Part shown: piece by piece, positions 1 through 11,336 of the stretch
Position numbering within the stretch: position 1 is the first letter of the stretch
Layout: each line of letters opens with the position of its first letter
Assembly (NCBI RefSeq): GCF_003788635.1
Contig: NZ_AYKH01000023.1
Span: 1-64,000, forward strand
Source of the DNA: Salinisphaera orenii subsp. orenii MK-B5
GTDB lineage: Bacteria; Pseudomonadota; Gammaproteobacteria; Nevskiales; Salinisphaeraceae
Direction of reading: 5' to 3'
Length of the DNA: 64,000 nucleotides
Made by a program: the position numbers and the translations under genes
The notes under the pieces: generated by a model
Told to the model about the DNA's origin: nothing
Database searches by the model: none
The model's input: only the letters and a program-made list of their open reading frames with translations

Positions 1-21
1 TCCGCAGTCTAGGGACGCGCT

Positions 22-1251
22 TTGGATACCAGCCAGATCATGCTCGTTTTCTTCGGCGGACTGCTGCCACTGGCGGTCGTCGCCTACGCAATGGGTCGCC
101 GCAAGGCGCTCATCGCCGATGCGCACGGCGACCGGCTGCATTCGCTGCCGGGCCAGTACGGGGTCTATGTCGCCACCTGGATGGCGCTGCCCGCGATCGC
201 GATCGGAGCGGTCGCTGCGGGTGCGGCGTTGCTCGGCGTACAGGTCCCCTCCGCTCCGTTCGTGCTCATCTTCGCGTTGGTCGGAGCCGCGGTCGGCGCG
301 GCGATGGCGCTCAAACGGGTGGAGCCCGGCCTGCGGGCGCGCAACGCGATCGAGAAATTCGTCTACTGGACGCTGTTCACCGCCTCGCTGGTCTCGATAC
401 TGACCACGCTCGGCATCATCCTGTCGATCGTCTTCGAGGCGCTAAAGTTCTTCAATCAGGTCAGTGTCTGGCATTTCATCACCGGCACCAACTGGAGCCC
501 CATCGCCCAGTTCCGGCCGGGCCAGCAGACCGCCGAATCCCAGTTCGGTTCGGTGCCGCTGTTCGCCGGCACCTTCATGATCAGTGCGATCGCCATGCTC
601 GTGGCGATCCCCATCGGCGTGCTCTCGGCCGTCTACATGTCGGAGTACGCGCCGTACCGTGTGCGCACCATCGCCAAGCCGCTGCTCGAGATCCTCGCCG
701 GCATTCCGACGGTCGTCTACGGTTTCTTCGCCGCCATCACGGTCAGCCCGCTGGTGGTCGACGTGGCCGCCCTGTTCGGGCTGGACGCGTCCTATACCAA
801 TGCCCTGGCGCCGGGGCTGGTCATGGGCATCATGATCATCCCCTTCATCTCATCGCTGTCGGACGACGTCATCAACTCGATTCCGAACAGCCTGCGCGAG
901 GGCGCCTATGCGCTCGGTTCGACCCGCTCGGAGACGATCAAGAAAATCGTGCTGCCGGCGGCCTTCCCCGGCATCATGGCCGCGTCGCTGCTCGGCGTCT
1001 CGCGGGCGCTGGGCGAGACCATGATCGTGGTCATGGCCGCCGGCCTGCGCCCGAACCTGACCTGGAACCCGCTGGAGGACATGACCACGGTGACCGTGCG
1101 CATCGTGGACGGTCTGACCGGCGACCAGGCCTTCGACAGCCCCGAGACCCTGGCGGCGTTCGCGCTCGGCCTGGTGCTGTTCGTGGTCACGCTCACGCTG
1201 AATCTGGTTTCGATCATCGTGATCCGCAAGTTCCGTCAGTCCTACGAATAA
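22..1251 (+). CDS. pstC: Phosphate ABC transporter permease PstC
   Basis: Inner-membrane permease of the high-affinity phosphate importer PstSCAB; pairs with PstA to form the channel energised by PstB. The 409-residue protein has three hydrophobic N-terminal segments (about residues 5-25, 50-95 and 115-140), then the binding-protein-dependent permease domain with the EAA-type loop (EGAYALGSTRSETIKKIVLPAA, abbreviated as EGAYALG...VLPAA) near residue 300. The TTG start at 22 has an AGGGA Shine-Dalgarno at 11-15, and an in-frame stop at 10-12 excludes any earlier start. An ATG at 40 is the alternative. It is followed 12 bases later by pstA. The binding-protein gene pstS would lie outside the window to the left. 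Confidence 0.95.
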   Translation: MDTSQIMLVFFGGLLPLAVVAYAMGRRKALIADAHGDRLHSLPGQYGVYVATWMALPAIAIGAVAAGAALLGVQVPSAPFVLIFALVGAAVGAAMALKRVEPGLRARNAIEKFVYWTLFTASLVSILTTLGIILSIVFEALKFFNQVSVWHFITGTNWSPIAQFRPGQQTAESQFGSVPLFAGTFMISAIAMLVAIPIGVLSAVYMSEYAPYRVRTIAKPLLEILAGIPTVVYGFFAAITVSPLVVDVAALFGLDASYTNALAPGLVMGIMIIPFISSLSDDVINSIPNSLREGAYALGSTRSETIKKIVLPAAFPGIMAASLLGVSRALGETMIVVMAAGLRPNLTWNPLEDMTTVTVRIVDGLTGDQAFDSPETLAAFALGLVLFVVTLTLNLVSIIVIRKFRQSYE

Positions 1252-1263
1252 CGCGAGCCGCTC

Positions 1264-2433
1264 ATGACCGACCGCATTTCGCTAACGCCCTCGCGGCACC
1301 TGAAGAAGCGCTATCGCGCGGAGAAGCGATTCAAGGCCTATTGCGTGGGCGCGCTGGTGCTCGCGATGGCCTTTTTGGTGCTGTTCTTCACCGACATGAT
1401 CCGGCAGGGCTATTCGGCGTTCTACGAAACACAGATCCGCGCCGAGGTGACTTACAACGAGGATACGTTGGAGTTCACCATGGACTCGGTCAGCGAGGAG
1501 GTCTTCCCGCTGGTCTCCCGGGCGTTCTTCCGCAGCATCCCGCGCCAGGTCGAGAACAACCCGGAGCTGATGGGCACGACGCAGACGCAGTGGCTGACCG
1601 CCAAAGCCGACGTCGATCAGTATCGCAAGGGTCACAGCGAGAGCCTCGATCCGGAGATGAAGGCCCCGCTCGAGCAGCTTCAGGCCGATGGCGATGTGGG
1701 CTACGGCTTCAACAAGGGGCTGTTCTTTTCGGGTGATTCCAAGATCCCGTCGAACGCCGGGCTATGGTCCGCGTTCGTGGGTACCTTCTATCTGATGCTC
1801 GTGGTGCTGGCGATCAGCTTCCCGATCGGCGTGGCCACGGCCATCTATCTGGAGGAGTTCGCCCCCGACAACCGCTTCACCCAGGCGGTCGAGATCAACA
1901 TCAACAATCTCGCGGCCGTGCCGTCGATTCTGTTCGGTCTGCTCGGCCTGGCGATCTTCATCAACTTCTTCGGCGTGCCGCGATCGTCGGCGCTCGCCGG
2001 CGGCCTGACGCTGTCGCTGATGACGCTGCCGGTGATCATCATCAGCACCCGCGCCGCCCTCAAGGCGGTGCCGGATAACATCCGCCAGGGCGCGCAGGCG
2101 GTGGGGGCCTCGCGCTGGCAGACGGTGCGCGATCACGTCTTGCCGCTGGCGCTGCCGGGCATTCTCACCGGCACCATCATCGGCATCGCGCAGGCGATCG
2201 GCGAGACCGCGCCGCTGCTGCTGATCGGCATGATCGCCTACATCCCCGACGCACCGGGGAGCCTGACCGATGCCGCCACGGTGCTGCCGGCGCAGATCTT
2301 CACCTGGGCGGGCATGCCGGAGCGTTCGTACGTGAGCCTGACCGCGGCCGGTATTCTCGTGCTGCTGTCGCTGCTGATCGTGCTCAACGCCACCGCCGTC
2401 ATTCTGCGCAACCGCTTCGAGCGGCGCTGGTAG
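1264..2433 (+). CDS. pstA: Phosphate ABC transporter permease PstA
   Basis: Second membrane subunit of the Pst phosphate importer. The 389-residue protein has an N-terminal transmembrane helix (about 25-45), a long polar periplasmic stretch (about 50-155), then the typical six-helix permease domain with an EAA loop (RQGAQAVGASRWQTVRDHVLP region) near residues 275-295. It is longer than E. coli PstA (296 aa) because of the N-terminal extension, a form common in Pseudomonas relatives. The ATG at 1264 follows pstC by 12 bases and the gene is co-oriented with pstB and phoU, so one operon is expected. Confidence 0.95.
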   Translation: MTDRISLTPSRHLKKRYRAEKRFKAYCVGALVLAMAFLVLFFTDMIRQGYSAFYETQIRAEVTYNEDTLEFTMDSVSEEVFPLVSRAFFRSIPRQVENNPELMGTTQTQWLTAKADVDQYRKGHSESLDPEMKAPLEQLQADGDVGYGFNKGLFFSGDSKIPSNAGLWSAFVGTFYLMLVVLAISFPIGVATAIYLEEFAPDNRFTQAVEININNLAAVPSILFGLLGLAIFINFFGVPRSSALAGGLTLSLMTLPVIIISTRAALKAVPDNIRQGAQAVGASRWQTVRDHVLPLALPGILTGTIIGIAQAIGETAPLLLIGMIAYIPDAPGSLTDAATVLPAQIFTWAGMPERSYVSLTAAGILVLLSLLIVLNATAVILRNRFERRW

Positions 2434-2484
2434 GCCGCATGATCGATTCACCCCCGCTTTGTCTTAAGACACCGGAGATTTAGG

Positions 2485-3318
2485 ATGCGCACTCGAGACT
2501 TGACTGGCGATACCGCGGAAATGGTGCGGACGCCGACAACGGAGCGGCCCCCGGTGAGACAGGCCACGAAAATGCAGGTGAACGACCTCGCGGTCTGGTA
2601 CGGCGAGACGCAGGCACTGCACGGTGTCTCCATGGATGTGCTGGAGAACGAGGTCACGGCGCTGATCGGCCCCTCGGGCTGCGGCAAGTCGACGTTCCTG
2701 CGCTGTCTCAATCGCATGAACGACCTGATCCAGGGCGTGCGCATCGAGGGCGAGGTCACCTTCGACGGCGACAACATCTACGCCCCGCACGTGGATGTGG
2801 TGGAACTTCGTGCGCATATCGGCATGGTCTTCCAGAAACCGAACCCGTTTCCGAAGAGCATCTACGAGAACATCGCCTACGCGCCGAAGATCCTCGGCCA
2901 GGTGCGCAAGCGCACCGACATGGATGAGCTGGTGGAGCATTCGCTCAAGCGCGCGGGCCTCTGGGACGAGGTCAAGGACCGGCTGGAGATGCCCGGCCTG
3001 TCGTTGTCCGGCGGTCAGCAGCAGCGCCTGTGTATCGCGCGCGCGATCGCCGTCAGCCCGTCGGTCCTGTTGATGGACGAGCCGTGTTCGGCGCTCGACC
3101 CGGTGGCCACCGCGACCGTGGAACAGCTGATCGACGAGCTCAAGGACAACTACACGATCGTGATCGTGACCCACAATCTGCAACAGGCCGCGCGCGTGGC
3201 CGGCTACACGGCATTCTTCCACCTCGGCGACATCGTCGAGTTCTCCGATACCGACTCGCTGTTCACGCACCCGCGGGAGAAGAAGACCGAGGACTACATC
3301 ACAGGCCGCTACGGTTGA
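2485..3318 (+). CDS. pstB: Phosphate ABC transporter ATPase PstB
   Basis: Cytoplasmic ATPase that drives phosphate import through PstCA. Visible motifs are Walker A (GPSGCGKST, about residues 64-72), the phosphate-family FQKPNPFP segment, the ABC signature LSGGQQQR (about 173-180) and Walker B VLLMDEP (about 193-199), followed by the switch His in VTHNLQQ. The ATG at 2485 has GGAG twelve bases upstream. The first 30 residues are a polar extension not needed for the fold, so an internal start (ATG at 2521 or 2572) cannot be excluded. 277 aa against about 257 in E. coli. Confidence 0.96.
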   Translation: MRTRDLTGDTAEMVRTPTTERPPVRQATKMQVNDLAVWYGETQALHGVSMDVLENEVTALIGPSGCGKSTFLRCLNRMNDLIQGVRIEGEVTFDGDNIYAPHVDVVELRAHIGMVFQKPNPFPKSIYENIAYAPKILGQVRKRTDMDELVEHSLKRAGLWDEVKDRLEMPGLSLSGGQQQRLCIARAIAVSPSVLLMDEPCSALDPVATATVEQLIDELKDNYTIVIVTHNLQQAARVAGYTAFFHLGDIVEFSDTDSLFTHPREKKTEDYITGRYG

Positions 3319-3343
3319 GAGCGGGCCACAGGAGCGCACGACG

Positions 3344-4093
3344 ATGGAAAAGGTAGGCCTGGAGAAGCACACATCGAAGCAGTTCGATGCGGACCTGGAG
3401 GACGTGCGCGAGCTGGTTCTGTCCATGGGTGGCCTGGTGGAGCAGCAGATCGCGGATGCGGTCCGTGCGCTGGTCGACGGCGACGGCGGCCTCGGCGAGG
3501 ACGTCGTGCGCGGCGACACCGAGGTCAACCGCATGGAGATCGAGATCGACGAGGAATGCACCCGCATCCTCGCGCGGCGCGCGCCCCAGGCCGGCGACCT
3601 GCGGCTGGTCATCGCCATCGCCAAGACCATCACCGACCTCGAGCGCATCGGCGACGAGGCCGAGAAGATCGGGCGCATGGCCACGCATCTGGCCAGCTAC
3701 GAGCGGCCCAAGAGCGCTTTTCGCCAGATCGAGACGCTCGGCCGTCACGTGCGCGAGATGGTGCGCGACGTACTCGATGCCTTCGCGCGCCTGGACTCGG
3801 AGAGCGCGGTCCACGTGGCCCGCAACGACGAGGAGGTCGATCGCGAGTACGAGGGCATCGTGCGCCAGTGCATCACCTACATGATGGAGGATCCGCGCAC
3901 GATCCGGCACATGCTGGACGTGCTCTGGGCGGTCAAGGCGCTCGAGCGCATCGGCGATCATTCGACTAACATCGGCGAATACGTGGTCTATTTCGTCGAA
4001 GGCAAGGATGTGCGCCATATCGGCCTGGAGGCCATGGAAAAAGAGATCGCGAAGAGCATGCGGCCGCGCGGTGATGCGTCGGCGTCCGACTGA
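3344..4093 (+). CDS. phoU: Phosphate signalling regulator PhoU
   Basis: Cytoplasmic helical-bundle protein that links the Pst transporter to the PhoR/PhoB two-component system and damps phosphate uptake. The 249 residues show the two PhoU repeats, each with the metal-binding signature LERIGDEAEKIG (about residues 101-112) and LERIGDHSTNIGEYV (about 200-214). The ATG at 3344 is preceded by AGGAG at 3331-3335. It closes the pst operon, 25 bases after pstB. phoB and phoR are not in the window. Confidence 0.95.
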   Translation: MEKVGLEKHTSKQFDADLEDVRELVLSMGGLVEQQIADAVRALVDGDGGLGEDVVRGDTEVNRMEIEIDEECTRILARRAPQAGDLRLVIAIAKTITDLERIGDEAEKIGRMATHLASYERPKSAFRQIETLGRHVREMVRDVLDAFARLDSESAVHVARNDEEVDREYEGIVRQCITYMMEDPRTIRHMLDVLWAVKALERIGDHSTNIGEYVVYFVEGKDVRHIGLEAMEKEIAKSMRPRGDASASD

Positions 4094-4124
4094 TCGCACC
4101 GGCTGACGCAGCCTTTGCTACTAT

Positions 4125-6536
4125 TTGCGCCCTCGTTTGGCGCGGATAGCTGAATTGGCCGCAAGAAAGCGCACCCCCGGCCGTCGGTCCTCCGAAAAGA
4201 AGCCTGCCAAGCGGCGCGGTCTTCTGCGCCGTCTGCTGCCTTACGTCTTTCTGCTGTGCTGCGTCGGCGCGGCCGTGCTCGCGCTGTACACCGTCCAGCT
4301 CGACACCGCGGTGCGGGCCCAGTTCGAGGGCACGCGCTGGACGTTGCCCGCCAAGGTCTACGCGAGCCCGCTAGAGCTCTACGCGGGGCAGGATCTGTCC
4401 CGCGACGCGCTCGTGGCTCGTCTGCAGCGGCAGGGCTATCGCGCCAGCGGCGGTATCCCGGAGCCGGGCACCTACAGCGCCGGTGGCGGGCATCTGGACA
4501 TCCATACTCGTGCCTTCACCTTCTGGGACGGTGAGCAGGCCGCGCGCGAGATCCGCCTGAATTTCAACGGTTCCGGCGTGGCCGGGCTGTCCGCGCTCGA
4601 CGATGACGGCAGCCTGGCGCTGCTCCGGCTCGACCCGCTGCTGCTCGGCAGCATCTATCCGACCCAGGGCGAGGATCGCATCCTGGTCGAGCTGGGCGAG
4701 GTACCGCCGATGCTGCCGGCCGGCCTGATCACGGTCGAGGACCGCGACTTCATGAACCACTGGGGCGTCTCGCCCAAGTCGATCCTGCGTGCGGCCTGGG
4801 CGAACCTGCGCGCGGGTCGGGTCGTGCAGGGTGGCTCGACCATCACCCAGCAGCTGGTCAAGAACTTCTATCTCGACAACCAGCAGACGTTCGTGCGCAA
4901 GGCCAAGGAAGCGCTGATGGCGATTTTGCTGGATGCGCATTATTCCAAGCCCGAGATCCTCGAGGCCTATCTCAACGAGGTCTATCTGGGCCAGGACGGG
5001 GGCCGTGCCATCCACGGTTTCGGGCTCGCCAGCTATTTCTATTTCCAGAAGCCGATTCAGGAGCTCCAGCCGCAGGAGATCGCGCTGCTGGTGGCCATGG
5101 TGAAGGGGCCGAGCTACTACGACCCGCGTCGCCATCCCGAGCGCGCCCGGAGCCGGCGCGATCTGGTACTCGACATGTTCCACGACGCGGGTTTTCTCGA
5201 GGATGACGCCTGGCGGGCCGCCAAGGCGGCCGATCTCGGCGTGGCCGCGCGCAGCGTGCGCAGCACCACGCAGTATCCTGCGTTCATCGACCTGGTGCGG
5301 CGTCAGCTCCACGGCCAGTATGCCGACGAGGATCTGACCGAGGAGGGCTTGCGCATCTTCACCACGCTCGACCCGGCCATCCAGTCGACGACCGAGGCTC
5401 GGGTGGCCGATGGCCTCGATCGGGTCGAGGCCGCGCGGGGTATCGAGAGCGACAGCCTGCAGGCCGCGGCCGTGGTGACCAGCGTGGAAGGTGGCCGCGT
5501 GCTCGCGCTGGTGGGCGGTCGCGACGGCGGTATGGCCGGCTTCAACCGGGCGCTGGATGCCAAGCGACAGATCGGCTCGCTGATGAAGCCGGTGGTCTAT
5601 CTCACCGCGCTGTCGCAGCCGAGCGAGTACAGCCTCGTCACGCCGCTGGACGACAGTCCGCTGGCGGTCGAGCTGCCCAACGGCGATACCTGGCGCCCCG
5701 ACAACTACTCGCGCCGCAGTCACGGCGACAGCGTCCCGCTGCACTACGCGCTCACCCACAGCTACAACCTGTCCACGTCGCGGCTGGCGCTGGAACTCGG
5801 GATCCCGAACGTCATCGATACGCTCGGCAAGCTCGGATACACGGGTGATCCGCTGGCCGTGCCATCCCTGGCGCTTGGGGCCGTGAACATGGCGCCGTTC
5901 GAGGTCGCCCAGATTTACAATACGCTCGCCGCCGGCGGCTACTACACGCCCCTGCTGTCCATCCGGGCCGTGACCACCAGCGAGGGCGAGCCGCTGAACC
6001 GTTATCCGCTGCGGATCGAGCGGGCGGTCGACGAGGCACCGGTCTATCTCACCGATTGGATTCTCCAGCGCGTGGCGCGTTACGGCACGGGTGCCGGGGC
6101 CTACGACGTTCTCCCGAACGACCTGCAGGTGGCCGGCAAGACGGGAACGACGAACAACCTGCGCGACAGCTGGTTCGCCGGCTTCTCGGCCAACCGCCTG
6201 GCCGTGGTCTGGGTCGGTCGCGACGACAATCGCTCGGCCGAGCTCACCGGCGCTACGGGGGCGCTGCCGCTGTGGTCGCGGATCATGGCCGACCTCGAGC
6301 CGCGCGGCATCATCGAGACGCCGCCGGAAGACGTGGTCACCGTGCCGTTGCGCCTGAATTTCGATCCGAGCGGCAGTCGCGGCGCGCGCGGCTGCGGCGA
6401 TACCGTGGCGGTGCCGTTCATCCGCGGTTACGTTCCCGACGGGCTTTCCGACTGTGATAGCGATATCATGCAGGACAACGCCGAACGCCGGCGCAACGAA
6501 GAAGAAGGCAACTGGCTGCAACGACTGTTCCGATGA
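4125..6536 (+). CDS. mrcB: Penicillin-binding protein 1b (bifunctional murein synthase)
   Basis: Class A penicillin-binding protein that polymerises lipid II into glycan strands and cross-links them in the periplasm. Layout: basic cytoplasmic N-terminus; one transmembrane anchor (about 38-58); UB2H-like domain (about 75-160); GT51 glycosyltransferase with catalytic Glu205 in EDRDF and the QGGSTITQQ motif; transpeptidase with SxxK serine Ser485 (GSLMKP), SYN (SYNLSTSR) and KTGT (Lys672). The 803 residues fit PBP1b rather than PBP1a. The start is unsure: TTG codons at 4125, 4137 and 4155 are all in frame and no ATG occurs before the anchor. The stop overlaps the next gene by 4 bases (ATGA). Confidence 0.95.
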   Translation: MRPRLARIAELAARKRTPGRRSSEKKPAKRRGLLRRLLPYVFLLCCVGAAVLALYTVQLDTAVRAQFEGTRWTLPAKVYASPLELYAGQDLSRDALVARLQRQGYRASGGIPEPGTYSAGGGHLDIHTRAFTFWDGEQAAREIRLNFNGSGVAGLSALDDDGSLALLRLDPLLLGSIYPTQGEDRILVELGEVPPMLPAGLITVEDRDFMNHWGVSPKSILRAAWANLRAGRVVQGGSTITQQLVKNFYLDNQQTFVRKAKEALMAILLDAHYSKPEILEAYLNEVYLGQDGGRAIHGFGLASYFYFQKPIQELQPQEIALLVAMVKGPSYYDPRRHPERARSRRDLVLDMFHDAGFLEDDAWRAAKAADLGVAARSVRSTTQYPAFIDLVRRQLHGQYADEDLTEEGLRIFTTLDPAIQSTTEARVADGLDRVEAARGIESDSLQAAAVVTSVEGGRVLALVGGRDGGMAGFNRALDAKRQIGSLMKPVVYLTALSQPSEYSLVTPLDDSPLAVELPNGDTWRPDNYSRRSHGDSVPLHYALTHSYNLSTSRLALELGIPNVIDTLGKLGYTGDPLAVPSLALGAVNMAPFEVAQIYNTLAAGGYYTPLLSIRAVTTSEGEPLNRYPLRIERAVDEAPVYLTDWILQRVARYGTGAGAYDVLPNDLQVAGKTGTTNNLRDSWFAGFSANRLAVVWVGRDDNRSAELTGATGALPLWSRIMADLEPRGIIETPPEDVVTVPLRLNFDPSGSRGARGCGDTVAVPFIRGYVPDGLSDCDSDIMQDNAERRRNEEEGNWLQRLFR

Positions 6537-7098
6537 TCATCTTCAAGCGAATCGCCATACTCCTGGCGCTGCTGGCACTGGCCGGCTGCGCGAATCTGCA
6601 ACGGACCGATTTTCCGCCGCCGGAGGGGCCGGCCGGGCCGGCACCGCCCGAGCCGCCGAACAAGCCGGACCGCGAACCGGAACCGGATCGCCAGCCGCCG
6701 AGTCCGCCCCAGCAGCCGCCGGCCGAGATGCCGCCGCGCAGCGCCCAGGAGGCCAGCAGCCCGGCCGTGCTTTCGCTGCTCGGCCGGGCGGAGACGCTGG
6801 CCCGGGGCGGCCACATGGAGATGGCGGCCGCCACGCTCGAGCGGGCGCTGGACCTGGAGCCGCGCAACCCATTCATCTACCAGCGTCTGGCCAGCGTGCG
6901 TCTGGCTCAGGATCAGGCCGGCCAGGCCGAGGCGATGGCGCGCAAGTCCAACAGCGTCGCCGGTAACAATCCGTTCGTGCGCGCCGACAACTGGCGCCTG
7001 ATCGCCGAGGCCCGCCAGAGCACGGGCGATGGCGGCGGCGCGCGCGACGCACGCGCACGCGCCGACGAGTACCGCAGCGCCAGTCAGCAGTTGGGTCG

Positions 7099-7102
<4 letters not shown>
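6533..7102 (+). CDS. lpoP: TPR-type outer-membrane lipoprotein, probable PBP1b activator (LpoP-like)
   Basis: The protein begins with a lipoprotein signal (hydrophobic residues 5-17, lipobox LAGC with Cys19). About 55 residues rich in Pro and Glu follow, a linker suited to crossing the periplasm, then two TPR-like helical repeats (about 78-185; AAATLERALDLEPRNPF is typical). It is translationally coupled to mrcB by an ATGA overlap. Pseudomonas aeruginosa LpoP is a TPR lipoprotein encoded beside PBP1b that activates it. The same neighbour, architecture and lipobox here make the same role likely, but this is inference from context. The ATG at 6533 is the only sensible start. Confidence 0.8.
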
Positions 7103-9002
<1,900 letters not shown>

Positions 9003-9006
<4 letters not shown>

Positions 9007-9698
9007 AGCTGCTGGCCCTCGATGCCTCGACCCAGGCGCTCTCGGTCGCGCTGTTCGACAGTAACGCGCCCGCAGACGTGCGCGAGCACTTCGAAGTCGC
9101 GCCGCAGGCCCACGCCCGGCGGCTGCTGCCGGCGGCCGAGCGTCTGCTCGCCGAGGCCGGCTGGCCGCTGGCCGCGCTCGACGGCCTGGCCTTCGGTCGC
9201 GGGCCCGGCGCCTTCACCGGGCTGCGGATCGCCGCCGGTCTGATCCAGGGCCTGGCGGCCGGACTCGACCGACCGGTGGTGCCGATCTCCACGCTCGCGG
9301 CGCTCGCCGCGCAGGCCTTTGCGGGCGATAGCGCCGACGCGGTGCGTGTGGTCCAGGACGCCCGCATGGGCGAGGTCTACGTCGGCGATTTCAGCCGCGG
9401 CGAATCCGTGCCGTCGGCCGTCGGTGACGAGCGCGTGATCGAACCCGCGCGTCTCGATGCGGATCCGTCCGCCATCGCGCGCGCCGGCAACGGCTGGCCG
9501 CTGGTGGCCGCGGCCCGCGGCCTGGCTGCGGATCACTACGCGGTGGTTGCGGAGGCGCCGCATGCCGCGGATATCGCGCGCCTGGCCGCGGTCGCGCTGG
9601 CTGCGGGCGACGGCGTGCCGGCGTTTCGGGCACTGCCGGTGTACGTCCGTGATGACGTCGCCCGAAAGCCGGCACGCGCGACGCATTCACAATCATAG
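9003..9698 (+). CDS. tsaB: tRNA threonylcarbamoyladenosine biosynthesis protein TsaB
   Basis: Partner of TsaD and TsaE in forming N6-threonylcarbamoyladenosine at position 37 of ANN-decoding tRNAs. It shows the ASKHA-type N-terminus LALDASTQALSVAL, the AQAHARRLLP helix and the conserved GRGPGAFTGLRIA segment (about 65-77). The 231 residues match the family. It overlaps yoaA by 4 bases (ATGA); the yoaA-tsaB pairing also occurs in E. coli (yoaA next to tsaB/yeaZ). Essential in most bacteria. Confidence 0.95.
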
Positions 9699-9707
9699 GG
9701 AGAGGTC

Positions 9708-10232
9708 ATGCTGTATCGACTCGACGATCGGGTGCCCGTCACGCCCGAAGCCGGCGCCTTCTTCGTCGCCGACAACGCCACCGTGCTCGGCCGTGTCCGG
9801 CTGGCGCACGAGGCCAGCGTCTGGTTCAACGCGGTCCTGCGCGGTGACAACGAGGAGATCGTCGTCGGCGAGGGCAGCAACGTGCAGGATGCCAGCGTGC
9901 TGCATACCGATCCCGGCTACCCGCTGCATATCGGCGCGGGGGTCACGGTGGGCCACCAGGCGATGCTCCACGGCTGCACGATCGGCGACAACAGCCTCGT
10001 CGGCATCAAGGCGGTGGTGCTCAACGGTGCGACCGTCGGTCGCAACTGCCTGATCGGCGCGGGTGCGCTGGTGCCGGAGGGTAAGACGATCCCCGATAAC
10101 AGCATGGTCATCGGCGTACCCGGGCGCGTCAAACGCGAGCTCGAAGCCGCGGAGATCGACAGACTGCGCCAGGGGGCGGAACGTTACGTGGCAAACTTCA
10201 AGCGTTATCTGAAGTCGTTCGAGGCGCTGTAG
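9708..10232 (+). CDS. Gamma-carbonic-anhydrase-like hexapeptide-repeat protein (YrdA family)
   Basis: Left-handed beta-helix protein of the gamma-class carbonic anhydrase family. Hexapeptide repeats run from about residue 20 to 140 (for example [26 protein letters not shown]), and three His positions suited to zinc binding are in VLHTDPG and [12 protein letters not shown]-terminal amphipathic helix follows ([20 protein letters not shown]). 174 residues, the usual length for YrdA/CaiE-type proteins. Whether it has carbonic anhydrase activity is not known for YrdA homologues. ATG at 9708 after GGGAGAGGTC; nine bases separate it from tsaB. Confidence 0.9.
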   Translation: MLYRLDDRVPVTPEAGAFFVADNATVLGRVRLAHEASVWFNAVLRGDNEEIVVGEGSNVQDASVLHTDPGYPLHIGAGVTVGHQAMLHGCTIGDNSLVGIKAVVLNGATVGRNCLIGAGALVPEGKTIPDNSMVIGVPGRVKRELEAAEIDRLRQGAERYVANFKRYLKSFEAL

Positions 10233-10978
10233 TGATCTCGATTCGGTATGAGATAGACATCGTAACGCACGGATTTGGAACCGAATGAGAGATCCGCGGG
10301 CGCCAGTGGCTCGGCGCGGGCGTGCTGCTTGATCACGCAACGCCGCCCGGCCACGACTCGCGCCGCGGCAAGCAGGTGGGCGGCGTCGGTGTCGGCGCCG
10401 AGCAAGCGGTGGAGCCAGTCCAGCGCCTTCTGGGGCCGCGCCTTGCGCCGCGGCGCCTCGAACATGGGATCGATGTAGACGACGTCGAACGCGCCCGGAT
10501 CGACGCGGGCGAGCCAGGCCGTGGCGTCGGCGTGCACGAGCGTCGGCCAGTGTGCCAGCCAGGCCGGCGGGTCGATCGCGGCACGGCGACGTGCGTCCTC
10601 GAGTAGCGCGTAGAGCAGGGGGCTGCGCTCCAGCGCGCTCACGCGACAGCCGATCGCGGCCAGCGTGGCGCTGTCGCGGCCCAGGCCGCAGGTGGCGTCG
10701 AGCACCCGCTGTCCGGGGCGGCGCTGGAGGCCGATGGCACGGGCGAGCGGCGAGCGGCGTCCGCCCGCGGCGCGTCTTTCGACCTCGCCGTCGCACAGGT
10801 CCAGCCGCAGGCCGCGGTCGCGGCGCGCGGCATCGGCGTTGCAGAGCGTGAGCCCCGCATCGCGCGACTGCAGATAGAAACCGGTGTCCGGCACGGTCTC
10901 GACCGTCGGAATGGCCAGTGTCCGTGCGCGCGCGCGATCATCGTCGGATTCGGCGAACCACACGACGGCCGCGTTCAT
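10205..10978 (-). CDS. rsmJ: 16S rRNA (guanine1516-N2)-methyltransferase RsmJ
   Basis: S-adenosylmethionine-dependent methyltransferase that modifies G1516 of 16S rRNA. It has motif [15 protein letters not shown] (about 94-107), the acidic [12 protein letters not shown] strand end, and the family catalytic-loop motif [15 protein letters not shown] (about 165-180). 257 residues from the ATG at 10978; an earlier GTG at 11050 would add 24 residues that look unlike the family. The 3' end overlaps the convergent YrdA-like gene by 28 bases. Confidence 0.9.
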   Translation of the reverse strand: MNAAVVWFAESDDDRARARTLAIPTVETVPDTGFYLQSRDAGLTLCNADAARRDRGLRLDLCDGEVERRAAGGRRSPLARAIGLQRRPGQRVLDATCGLGRDSATLAAIGCRVSALERSPLLYALLEDARRRAAIDPPAWLAHWPTLVHADATAWLARVDPGAFDVVYIDPMFEAPRRKARPQKALDWLHRLLGADTDAAHLLAAARVVAGRRCVIKQHARAEPLAPADLSFGSKSVRYDVYLIPNRDHYSASNDFR

Positions 10979-11336
10979 TTGGTTCGCGTGGTGGCTGTGG
11001 TGCTGCCGACGCAGGGCCGAGCACGGTCCAGGGGCGCATGACGAGCGCACGAAGCGTGAAATACCGACCTGCCGAGATGGAGCGCGCCGACCCGCGCATC
11101 CGACGGCGTGAGCCGACTCGTGCGATCGCCGTCCGGCGCCGAGACGGTGGGCGCGTTCAGGCCCACGACGGTCGGCCGCATCGTCGCGGGCGTCAGGCGA
11201 GGCTCGCTCATGTCCGATTCAGGCGTTGACTGGGAGAATCGGCGGCATATTGAGCGACCGTACGCCGTTTGGCCAATGGCCATTGGCGGGCACAATGGCG
11301 TTGAATGCACGTTTGAACCGCAGCACAGGGCACCCC
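10979..11336. other. Intergenic region between rsmJ and tal
   Basis: About 360 bases holding the two divergent promoters of rsmJ and tal. The short open frames here have no recognisable protein features and I do not call them. The one clear structure is a 16-base perfect palindrome at 11272-11287, listed separately. Confidence 0.6.
11272..11287. promoter_or_regulatory. 16-base perfect palindrome upstream of tal
   Basis: The sequence GCCAATGGCCATTGGC is identical to its reverse complement. It ends 49 bases before the tal start codon, a position that suits a dimeric regulator near the promoter. No matching regulator gene is nearby, and the function is inferred only from symmetry and position. 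Confidence 0.4.

Noticed and set aside
4371-6521. Minus-strand open frame of about 716 codons
   Set aside because: Antisense to mrcB. No start signal or domain; the sense gene has all catalytic motifs.
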